Source: Bacteroidota bacterium (GTDB lineage: Bacteria; Bacteroidota; Ignavibacteria; Ignavibacteriales; Ignavibacteriaceae). From it: a stretch of 64,000 nucleotides of DNA. Below the pieces are notes generated by a model, which ran no database searches, had not been told where the DNA came from, and saw only the letters and a program-made list of their open reading frames with translations. Positions 56,939-64,000 of this stretch are shown here, one piece after another. Every line of letters begins with the position of its first letter. The first letter of the stretch is position 1. Location of the stretch: positions 21,693 to 85,692 of the forward strand of contig JADFLR010000015.1 of assembly GCA_022564295.1 (NCBI GenBank). Reading direction: 5' to 3'. The translations under genes were made by a program, and so were the position numbers.

Positions 56939-58300
56939 ATGGATATTAATTCAATCTTCAGAGGGTTTGTTGGAATACTTGTTTTAATTGGTATCGCATT
57001 TCTTCTATCAAACAACAAAAAGAAAATTAACTGGAAACTTGTATTCACAGGGCTTGGGCTGCAATTTGTATTTGCTGTTTTCATTCTACGAAGTGAAGAG
57101 CTTAGAAGTTTTTTTATTCCTTTCGGCTGGCCAAAAGATTTTTTTACATGGATTAGCGGCTTCTTTGTTATTATCCTTAACTTCACAACGGAGGGTGCTA
57201 CATTTGTATTTGGAGATCTTGCCAAACCTCCGGGCGCGGATGGAAGTTTAGGTTTTTTCTTTGCATTTCAGGTTTTGCCTACAATTATATTTTTCGCAAG
57301 CTTAATGTCAATTCTTTATTATCTGGGTTTTATGCAGACAGTAGTTAAAGGTATGGCATGGATAATGGCAAAATTTTTAGGTACAAGCGGCGCGGAATCA
57401 CTCTCAACCTCGGCAAATATTTTTGTGGGGCAAACCGAAGCCCCCTTGATGATAAGACCTTATCTTAAAGATATGACCAAAAGCGAAATTCTTACTATAA
57501 TGGTTGGAGGTATGGCAACCATTGCAGGCGGAGTAATGGCTGCATATATTCAGATTTTAGGTACGGCTTACGCAATAAAGCACGGAATTCCGCTTATAGA
57601 AGCACAGCAAATTTTTGCGACACAATTACTTGGTGCAAGTGTAATGGCAGCACCGGCTGCAATTGTTATTTCAAAAATTCTTTTCCCTGAAACAAGCGAG
57701 CCGGTAACAAAAGGTACCATAAAAATTGATGTGGAAAAAAATGCGGAAAATGTGATTGAAGCTGCAGCTAATGGTGCAAGCGAAGGTTTGAAACTTGCAT
57801 TAAATGTTGGTGCAATGCTTTTGGTGTTTATTGCACTAATTGCAATGTTCAACTATGGTTTGAATTTTATAGGTGATCTTTTTAATTGGAATGAATCTCT
57901 AAAAGCAATTTACGGAGAACCGTTGAGCTTTCAATTAGTGTTGGGCTGGATATTTCAGTTTGTTGCTTTTGGAATCGGTGTGCCGTGGGAAGACGCCCTG
58001 AGCTTTGGAAGTTTGTTCGGAACAAAAATAGTAGTTAATGAATTTGTTGCTTATTCGGATATGGGAATATTGATTGAAGCCGGAAAAATATTAAACGAAA
58101 AAACAATTATAATGTTAACTTACGCTTTATGCGGATTTGCAAATTTCAGCTCAATTGGAATACAAATTGGCGGATTAGGACCATTAGCACCAAGCAGAAA
58201 ATCTGAAATTGCAAGCCTCGGTATTAAAGCAGTTATTGGAGGAGCGATGGCAACTTTAATGACTGCTACTTTAGCCGGTTTATTGTATATCGGAAATTAA
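56939..58300 (+). CDS. Concentrative nucleoside transporter (NupC/CNT family)
   Basis: Inner-membrane ion-coupled nucleoside importer of 453 residues with eight to ten hydrophobic segments. Family text includes FFAFQVLPTIIFFASLMSILYYLG, the binding-region helix GQTEAPLMIRPYL (about 163), MVGGMATIAGGVMAAY (about 181) and the C-terminal ALCGFANFSSIGIQIGGLG. It supplies substrate to the flanking tdk, cdd and phosphorylase. Ion coupling (Na+ or H+) and base preference cannot be set from sequence here. Confidence 0.94.
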   Translation: MDINSIFRGFVGILVLIGIAFLLSNNKKKINWKLVFTGLGLQFVFAVFILRSEELRSFFIPFGWPKDFFTWISGFFVIILNFTTEGATFVFGDLAKPPGADGSLGFFFAFQVLPTIIFFASLMSILYYLGFMQTVVKGMAWIMAKFLGTSGAESLSTSANIFVGQTEAPLMIRPYLKDMTKSEILTIMVGGMATIAGGVMAAYIQILGTAYAIKHGIPLIEAQQIFATQLLGASVMAAPAAIVISKILFPETSEPVTKGTIKIDVEKNAENVIEAAANGASEGLKLALNVGAMLLVFIALIAMFNYGLNFIGDLFNWNESLKAIYGEPLSFQLVLGWIFQFVAFGIGVPWEDALSFGSLFGTKIVVNEFVAYSDMGILIEAGKILNEKTIIMLTYALCGFANFSSIGIQIGGLGPLAPSRKSEIASLGIKAVIGGAMATLMTATLAGLLYIGN

Positions 58301-58376
58301 TACATGGTTATATTTTCGAACAAAACAAAAATGCTCAAACCTTAATTAACATACATCAATACATCATCTCGTAAAA

Positions 58377-59201
58377 ATGAAGATTGATCTCTCATTCAAA
58401 TACAAAGATTTATTAAAGCAAATAAATAAAGAAAAACCTTTCGAACCCGAATTTGCAATAATATTAGGCAGCGGTTTGGGAGATTTCGCATCCTCTCTTG
58501 ATGTTAAAAAATCAATCTCAACCGAAGACCTGCCGGGATATCCGCCTTCAACAGTTACAGGCCATTCCGGTAAAATAATTTTTGCTGAGGTGAAGAATAA
58601 AAAGCTGCTTTTATTTAAAGGCAGAATTCATTTTTACGAAGGTTATAAAATTTATGAATGTGTTCTTCCGGTATTCATCACACATAAACTAAATTGCAAA
58701 AAGATACTGCTTACAAATGCGGCAGGAGGAATAAACAGAAATTTTATAGCTGGCGATCTTATGCTTGCAGATTCGTTTAACGGAATGAACATTAAAAAAG
58801 AATTAATTGAGTTAATTGATATTCCAACCAGCGAAATAAAAAACAGGTTTTTAGATTTCCCATCATCCAAGCTGAATGATGTGGTTAGAGAAGCAGCTAT
58901 TTATGAGAAAATTATTTTGCAGGAAGGAACATATTGGTATTCAAAAGGGCCAAGCTATGAAACTCCTGCTGAAATAAACCTGATGTACAAATTTGGCGGA
59001 GATGCAGTTGGAATGTCAACTGTTCTTGAAGCAATTTTTGCAAATCTAATAGGAATGGAAACAGTAGCCATATCCTGTATTACAAATCTTGCTGCAGGTA
59101 TTTCACTCAATAAACTTTCCCACGAAGAAGTAACCGAAACCGCAAACAAAGTTAAAAGTAAGTTTGAAAGATTAGTAAAAAGAGTTATTTCATCCATTTG
59201 A
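58377..59201 (+). CDS. Purine nucleoside phosphorylase (trimeric PNP family)
   Basis: Cleaves purine nucleosides with phosphate to free base and ribose 1-phosphate. The 274-residue protein shows phosphate-binding GSGLGDF (32-38) and GHSGKI, FKGRIHFYEGY, TNAAGGIN, purine-site GPSYETPAEI and the C-terminal ITNLAAGISLN. Two family positions vary: the usual TDHINL reads ADSFNG and GMSTVPE reads GMSTVLE, so the base preference may be unusual, or this may be a methylthioadenosine phosphorylase-like variant. Follows the transporter by 76 bases. Confidence 0.9.
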   Translation: MKIDLSFKYKDLLKQINKEKPFEPEFAIILGSGLGDFASSLDVKKSISTEDLPGYPPSTVTGHSGKIIFAEVKNKKLLLFKGRIHFYEGYKIYECVLPVFITHKLNCKKILLTNAAGGINRNFIAGDLMLADSFNGMNIKKELIELIDIPTSEIKNRFLDFPSSKLNDVVREAAIYEKIILQEGTYWYSKGPSYETPAEINLMYKFGGDAVGMSTVLEAIFANLIGMETVAISCITNLAAGISLNKLSHEEVTETANKVKSKFERLVKRVISSI

Positions 59202-59356
59202 TTTTTTTCCACCATTCTCTAAAATTGTATAAGAATCCCCCTGTTCTCTATTTATTTCGGATGGGAACTAATCGAAATTTATTGACTTTCTAAACCTATA
59301 CCACTAAGTTTGTTGGTTTAATTAATTAAAAACCTCACACAGTAAAAAGTTAAAGC

Positions 59357-61297
59357 ATGAAAGAATTCAGATTTCGAATTATTATTGTATTGGGAGCTAT
59401 TGGTTTAGCATTATATCTTCTATACCCTACCTATGTTGACTTTCAAAACACTAAAGATATAAACAAAATACTTGAAGAAAGGAAACAGCATTTACTTGCT
59501 GCAAATCCTGACCTTACAACGAGCCAGCTTGAAAAAATGCTCAAGGTGGTTGAAGATAGTTTATTGAGTGACAACCCTGAAATTACTAAAAACCGCGAAA
59601 AAAGAGTTAAACTTGGTCTTGATCTTCAAGGAGGAATGAGAGTAGTTCTGGAAGTTAACACTTCACAGTTATTGGCTAAAATTGCTAATAATCCTGATGA
59701 TACTTTTGAGGAAATTTTAAAAGAAGCTGAAGAAGAAGCTGTTCTTTCCGATGAATCAATTGTGATTATTGTCGGCAGAAAACTTACAGAAAGAGGGATA
59801 AGATACAGCAGATATTTTGGAACTATAAGGCAGGATGACGATCAGATACTTGCAGGATTAAATGAAGATACTGATGATGCTGTTACCCGCGCACTCGAAA
59901 TTATACGAAATAGAGTTGATCAATACGGTGTATCAGAACCATCTATACAACGACAGGGCAGCAGAAGAATAATTGTTGAACTTCCAGGCGTTGCAAGAGA
60001 AGAAGAAGCAAAACAGTTGTTGCAGGGAACCGCTTTACTTGAATTCAGATTGTTAAAAGAACCCGAATATACTATCTCGGTTATGCAAAAGATTGATGAA
60101 TCGCTGGCAAAAGCAATAGGTGTGCTTGATACAGTTACAACTCAGATTGAAATCGGTGATACCTTAATCGCAGAAGGTGATACAAGTTTCGTTGCAGATG
60201 CTACACTATCAACAGAGGACCTTTCCGAAGAAGAATTCAAAAAGCAGCATCCATTCTTTACAATTGCCTTGTTGGATCCTCAGGGCGGAAGCGCCGATGC
60301 TTATGTAAAAGGAGATGATAAAAATAAATTACTTTTAATGTTAAGCAGACCCGAAGTACAGAAAGTAATTCCAAACAATGTTGAGTTTGTATTCTCTGCA
60401 AAACCAATCGGGCAGCAAGATGGGCAGGACGTTTATATCATGTATCTGGTAAACAATAAACCGGAACTTACAGGCGGCGTTATTACAGATGCTCAGGCAA
60501 ACATTGACCCCAATACAACAGCATGGATTGTCTCGATGACGATGAACAGCGAAGGGGCAACCAATTGGGCAAGAATTACTGGAGCTAATGTTGGTAAAAG
60601 GATTGCAATTATGCTGGATGGAGCTGTCTTCTCAGCTCCTGTAGTCAGAAACAAAATCACGGGTGGTCGTTCCCAGATTGAAGGAATGGCTAATATGGAA
60701 GAAGCAAAACTGCTTGAGATTATTTTGAAAGCCGGAGCACTGCCAACCCCTGTTGATATTTTGGAAGAAAGAATCGTTGGTCCTTCGCTTGGTGAAGATT
60801 CCATAATAAAAGGATTTCGTTCTGTTGTTCTTGGTTACATACTTGTTGTACTATTTATGATATTTTATTACAAAAGAGCCGGGACAGTTTCAGCCGCAGC
60901 ACTTGTTTTTTCAGTTCTTTTTATTCTTGGTGTACTTGCCGGATTTAAAGCTACGTTAACTTTGCCCGGTATTGCCGGAATTATTCTAACAATAGGTATG
61001 GCAGTGGATGCTAACGTGCTTATTTTCGAAAGGATAAGAGAAGAAATGGCAACCGGTAAAACAATTAAAGCATCTATTGATAGTGGATTTGCAAGAGCAT
61101 ATTCAGCTATTTTTGATTCAAACATTACTACATTTTTTACAGGTATTATTCTTTACCAATTTGGTACAGGTCCAATTAAGGGCTTTGCAATTACTTTGAT
61201 GATTGGTATTGGAGCAAGTTTATTTAGCGCGCTTGTAATAAGCCGTCTGGTGTTTGATATTATGACGGCTAAAGGAGTTAAAGTTAGTATCGGTTAA
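59357..61297 (+). CDS. secD: Protein translocase subunit SecD
   Basis: Inner-membrane component that uses the proton gradient to help complete export through SecYEG. The 646-residue protein has an N-terminal membrane segment (about 5-25), the GLDLQGGMRVVLEV motif (about 91), a large periplasmic P1 region (about 100-470) and five C-terminal membrane segments (about 480-640) with GIAGIILTIGMAVDANVLIFERIREE. Length is typical of the group, with a longer periplasmic domain than E. coli. secF follows 32 bases later. Confidence 0.97.
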   Translation: MKEFRFRIIIVLGAIGLALYLLYPTYVDFQNTKDINKILEERKQHLLAANPDLTTSQLEKMLKVVEDSLLSDNPEITKNREKRVKLGLDLQGGMRVVLEVNTSQLLAKIANNPDDTFEEILKEAEEEAVLSDESIVIIVGRKLTERGIRYSRYFGTIRQDDDQILAGLNEDTDDAVTRALEIIRNRVDQYGVSEPSIQRQGSRRIIVELPGVAREEEAKQLLQGTALLEFRLLKEPEYTISVMQKIDESLAKAIGVLDTVTTQIEIGDTLIAEGDTSFVADATLSTEDLSEEEFKKQHPFFTIALLDPQGGSADAYVKGDDKNKLLLMLSRPEVQKVIPNNVEFVFSAKPIGQQDGQDVYIMYLVNNKPELTGGVITDAQANIDPNTTAWIVSMTMNSEGATNWARITGANVGKRIAIMLDGAVFSAPVVRNKITGGRSQIEGMANMEEAKLLEIILKAGALPTPVDILEERIVGPSLGEDSIIKGFRSVVLGYILVVLFMIFYYKRAGTVSAAALVFSVLFILGVLAGFKATLTLPGIAGIILTIGMAVDANVLIFERIREEMATGKTIKASIDSGFARAYSAIFDSNITTFFTGIILYQFGTGPIKGFAITLMIGIGASLFSALVISRLVFDIMTAKGVKVSIG

Positions 61298-61329
61298 TTT
61301 ATTCACGCTTTAAGGAACAGATTTATAAA

Positions 61330-62469
61330 ATGCGAATATTAGAAAATCTTAATTATGACTTTTTAGGTAAAAGAAAAATTGCATACTCAATATCTATAAC
61401 CCTTTTTCTGATTGGTTTGATCAGCGTTATTGTAAAAGGTTTAGAATTTGGGATCGATTTTAAAGGTGGAACGGAAATCGTTCTTCAATTCGATGACCCC
61501 GTAGATGTTGGTGAAATAAGAACATACGTTGAAAATCTTGGTTTAGGGTCAGCTGAAGTTAAAACTTTTGGTGGAGAAACCGGAATAATGGTTCGTACCG
61601 AAGAACAGGTAATTCCACCGGGTATTTATCCCAAGGTCATCGAGAATATTGAAAGTGCAATTGAAAAATTTTCCCCAGGTATCGAAAGAAACATAATCGA
61701 TTCAACTGCAAGCTCTGTTACTTATGAGTTCGCGAACTCTGAAATTACTAATGCAGTAATTGATAAATTATTTGAGGCGGGATTCCAAACCGGTCATGTT
61801 TCTAAGGAATTGGATAACAAACAAATGATTGTTAGGGTAAGTATTTCTGATTGGATAAAAGAAAACCTGAGTGTAAAAGTGGAAAATAATCCATTCATTG
61901 TTCTTAAAGAAGATATTGTGGGTCCAAAAATTGGTGAAGAACTTAAACAGGATGCTGTGTTGGCTATCTTCTTTGCGCTAATTGTTATTCTTCTTTACCT
62001 AGGTTTCCGTTTCAAATTTGTATTTGCAATGGGTGCTGTTGCTGCACTTTTTCATGATGTTTTAATTACACTCGGACTTTTTGCAGCTCTTTACGGTCTG
62101 ATACCAGGATTAAATCTTGATATCGACCTTACAGTTGTGGCTGCGTTTTTAACATTAATCGGTTATTCAATTAACGATACTGTTGTGAATTATGACAGGA
62201 TAAGAGAAAATCTGAAGATACACAAAACCCGCCCGCTTTATGAGATTATTAACACAAGCATAAGTCAGACTATGAGCCGTACATTAATTACCAGTGGTAC
62301 TACTTTGATTACCGTTCTTGTACTTTTGATTTTTGGAGGCGAGGTGTTAAAAGTTTTTGCTTTTACACTTTTCTTTGGAGTCATCATCGGTACGTTTTCA
62401 TCAATATTTGTAGCGAGTGCTTTGGTTTATGAATATGCGGAGAAGTATAAAAAGAAATTGGAATTTTAA
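61330..62469 (+). CDS. secF: Protein translocase subunit SecF
   Basis: Partner of SecD. The 379-residue protein has an N-terminal membrane segment (about 18-37), GIDFKGGTEIVLQF (about 44), a periplasmic domain (about 55-205) and five membrane segments with LTLIGYSINDTVVNYDRIRENL (about 275) and the closing TSGTTLITVLVLLIFGG. Ends before a strong terminator, so secD-secF form their own transcription unit. Confidence 0.97.
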   Translation: MRILENLNYDFLGKRKIAYSISITLFLIGLISVIVKGLEFGIDFKGGTEIVLQFDDPVDVGEIRTYVENLGLGSAEVKTFGGETGIMVRTEEQVIPPGIYPKVIENIESAIEKFSPGIERNIIDSTASSVTYEFANSEITNAVIDKLFEAGFQTGHVSKELDNKQMIVRVSISDWIKENLSVKVENNPFIVLKEDIVGPKIGEELKQDAVLAIFFALIVILLYLGFRFKFVFAMGAVAALFHDVLITLGLFAALYGLIPGLNLDIDLTVVAAFLTLIGYSINDTVVNYDRIRENLKIHKTRPLYEIINTSISQTMSRTLITSGTTLITVLVLLIFGGEVLKVFAFTLFFGVIIGTFSSIFVASALVYEYAEKYKKKLEF

Positions 62470-62491
62470 GTTCATCCCAACTTAAAAAAGA

Positions 62492-62522
62492 AAACCGGTA
62501 GTGAGAGCTATCGGTTTTTTTT
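62492..62522 (+). terminator. Rho-independent terminator of secDF
   Basis: Ten-pair stem AAACCGGTAG / CTATCGGTTT (one G-T pair), loop TGAGAG, followed by a T-run to 62522. Starts 23 bp after the secF stop. Confidence 0.88.
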
Positions 62523-62778
62523 ATTAATCTAATTTGAAGATTCTTTCACAAAGCACTTATTCTTAACAAATTAATTATTTCACTTTTATTATCACACATT
62601 TTTACGAGATACTATTTACTTAAAAAAATGTTTTAGAAATTATGGGAAGTGTATGTTCTTTAATTCAGAATAAAGCTGAGCAGAATTTATACTCTGCCAA
62701 TTATAATTTTACTCTACCTGCTTTACATCAATTATAATGATGAGCAATAAAGATTATTAAAGCTGCTGCAGAGTAAAT

Positions 62779-63078
62779 TTACAGTAGAGGATATTCCTCA
62801 TATTTTGGATTAATTTTATGTTGGCAGCAATTTTCTGCCATTTTGAAATCTGCCCTTGCCCCTTCAAGGTCACCAAGTCGAACCTTTAATGTTGCTCTGT
62901 GAAAATATGATTTTTCATCCATTGGATTTAAGCCAATTGCCTTGGTAAATTCTTTTATGGCATCCTCATATTCCCCGCTGTCAGCTTTTTCAATCCCAGA
63001 AACATTATGAAAGTCATGAGTTCCGTTGTCAGCCCGGGATTTCTGATGTAACTCATTAACTGAATCAAGCCCTTTCAT
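62779..63078 (-). CDS. Small TPR protein
   Basis: 99-residue soluble protein. Residues about 30-95 form two TPR units (GEYEDAIKEFTKAIGLNPMDEKSY, then FHRATLKVRLGDLEGARADF) and the tail is CCQHKINPKYEEYPLL. A full consensus AAGGAGGT lies upstream of the ATG, unlike most genes here, which suggests strong translation. It is monocistronic, with 310 bp of empty sequence after secF on one side and a long geneless stretch on the other. Partner unknown. Confidence 0.85.
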   Translation of the reverse strand: MKGLDSVNELHQKSRADNGTHDFHNVSGIEKADSGEYEDAIKEFTKAIGLNPMDEKSYFHRATLKVRLGDLEGARADFKMAENCCQHKINPKYEEYPLL

Positions 63079-63804
63079 AGTCCTTACCTCCTTATAATGA
63101 TAAGTTATGTAATGTATATTAATTTAGAGTTATTAATAAACTTAAAAATGCTTTTATCAAGTGCGATGAATAACAAGCGGATGTGTTATTGTTAAAAGCA
63201 AAATAATATTATGAAAAAGCGTCAGTCGTTTATTTTTTCTAACCTATCCCCTGGATTAATGTGTAAGAAATGTTATTGCTGCATCTTCTATTTTACACTT
63301 AAAGTTTGTCTTGAGGGTATAGGGATAACGCTTTATTTAGAATACAGATAATATTACCTTTAATTATTATTCAGTATATAAAGAAAATTATTTACAATGT
63401 CAAGGGAAAATGTTTGGAAATGTAAAATATCTTTCACAAAATTAACAAAATAAATTTTGCAAATTACAATTGAATTATTTTACAGCTGTTGATAATTCTA
63501 TCCAATTACAAATGTTAAAGCAGTAAAATACTATGTGTTGAGCTTAGTAAGACGACGCTAGAATTAACTTCTTTCTACTTCAGAAAAACCTAAGAAATTT
63601 CGATTGTAATAGCAAAAACTTATAATATTTTTTGATTACGGTCGCAGAATATTATAATAAATTTAGAAAAATAAGATAATGAGAAAAATTTGAATGTTTG
63701 GTTACCAATTCACCTTAACAATATCCATAGTCATATCAATAATTTCAAAATAATTAACTTGTTTTATATAACATTTGGTTTTAGCGTGCAACAAAAAAGT
63801 TAAT
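63079..63804. other. Geneless AT-rich region
   Basis: About 725 bp with no supported gene. A 46-codon frame at 63211-63351 has a CKKCYCC run but no ribosome-binding site I trust. No tRNA, repeat element or CRISPR seen. A non-coding RNA cannot be excluded. Confidence 0.45.
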
Positions 63805-63863
63805 AAAAAACCCCCGCTTAAAATCAACGCCGTGTGGCAGTTGATAATTTATTAAGCAGGGGG
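63805..63863 (-). terminator. Large nested hairpin terminator
   Basis: Outer arms CCCCCGCTTAA and TTAAGC-A-GGGGG, then ATCAAC/GTTGAT, then GCC-GTGT-GGC at the tip: three stacked helices in 53 bases. Six A lie to the left, so minus-strand RNA ends in a U-run. It lies 45 bp past the stop of the partial gene at the window edge. The unusual size leaves open a structured regulatory RNA end. Confidence 0.75.
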
Positions 63864-63907
63864 AGGAAAACTTACCGCTTACCATTTAAATTATAATCTA
63901 TTATAAT

Positions 63908-64000
63908 CTAACGAGTACGCTTACCAGCTTTAATATCTTTACAAGCTTTGCAAAGCTTTCTTCCACTTGTCCCCTTCTTCCTTTTCTTAACACCTTTTCC
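63908..64000 (-). CDS. C-terminal end of a small basic CxxC protein (partial)
   Basis: The last 30 residues of a minus-strand gene that enters from outside the window: GKGVKKRKKGTSGRKLCKAC followed by KDIKAGKRTR and a TAG stop. It is very rich in Lys and Arg with one CxxC. The composition suggests a ribosomal or nucleic-acid-binding protein, but the text does not match L36 or L28 as I know them, so I do not name it. The strong terminator after it supports a real gene. Confidence 0.6.
   Translation of the reverse strand, partial: GKGVKKRKKGTSGRKLCKACKDIKAGKRTR

Noticed and set aside
63211..63351. 46-codon frame with CKKCYCC
   Set aside because: No convincing ribosome-binding site, no recognisable family, AT-rich setting; too weak to call a gene.
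63908..64000. Ribosomal protein L36 (rpmJ) at the window edge
   Set aside because: Small, basic and CxxC-containing, but the visible 30 residues do not fit the L36 C-terminus (no His/second Cys before the end).

Overview
The window is AT-rich DNA that reads like a member of the Ignavibacteria / Bacteroidota-Chlorobi group. The lineage call rests on three proteins with a type IX secretion (T9SS) type A C-terminal sorting domain of the QNYPNPFNP kind, a TonB-dependent receptor with a carboxypeptidase-like N-terminal domain, TANFOR-like surface proteins, hybrid PAS histidine kinases and many short palindromic intergenic repeats. It is inference from gene content, not from a marker gene. I see no rRNA, tRNA, CRISPR array, prophage or transposase gene.

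Layout. 0-9.8 kb: signal peptidase I, a TonB-dependent receptor (minus strand), then a plus-strand run of a phosphodiesterase/pyrophosphatase and a catalytic/non-catalytic pair of M16 peptidases. 8.8-13.3 kb: minus-strand genes (truA, an SDR oxidoreductase, a DUF2231 membrane protein, a small outer-membrane protein, a crotonase and an unrecognised membrane-anchored protein). 13.6-21.5 kb: a signalling island of two tandem, paralogous, soluble PAS hybrid histidine kinases facing a GAF-like/SpoIIE phosphatase. 21.5-26.7 kb: M64 peptidase; an overlapping trio pterin dehydratase-TPR-pyrE; and clpC. 27.1-31.1 kb: floA with a small co-translated membrane protein, and a UvrD-type helicase behind a nest of inverted repeats.

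31.3-52.9 kb is the unusual part: about 21 kb entirely on the minus strand that encodes exported proteins. Its core is a three-gene locus: an outer-membrane beta-barrel protein with a coiled coil (42943-45786), followed by two tandemly duplicated giant cysteine-rich proteins (37414-42573 and 31329-36917). All three share the same N-terminal signal peptide, TANFOR-like and Fn3-like modules. The giants are mosaics of two recurrent Cys-rich modules plus interchangeable inserts. They share a 488-bp tract with only one mismatch. The last one carries a GC-richer LamG domain split by a single in-frame TGA. Three T9SS-sorted proteins lie upstream of this locus.

53.2-64 kb returns to housekeeping: a glycosyltransferase/methyltransferase pair, an orphan YgiT-type zinc-finger protein, a nucleoside-salvage cluster (cdd, tdk, a CNT transporter, a purine nucleoside phosphorylase), secD-secF, a small TPR protein, and the 3' end of a small basic gene with a strong terminator.

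Intergenic spaces hold a family of non-coding elements of roughly 160-370 bp. They are bounded by short terminal inverted repeats (GTCAACTT... in three copies, a different GTTACGCA-type terminus in a fourth) and packed with small perfect hairpins. Together with the duplicated giant surface proteins they are the most interesting content here.
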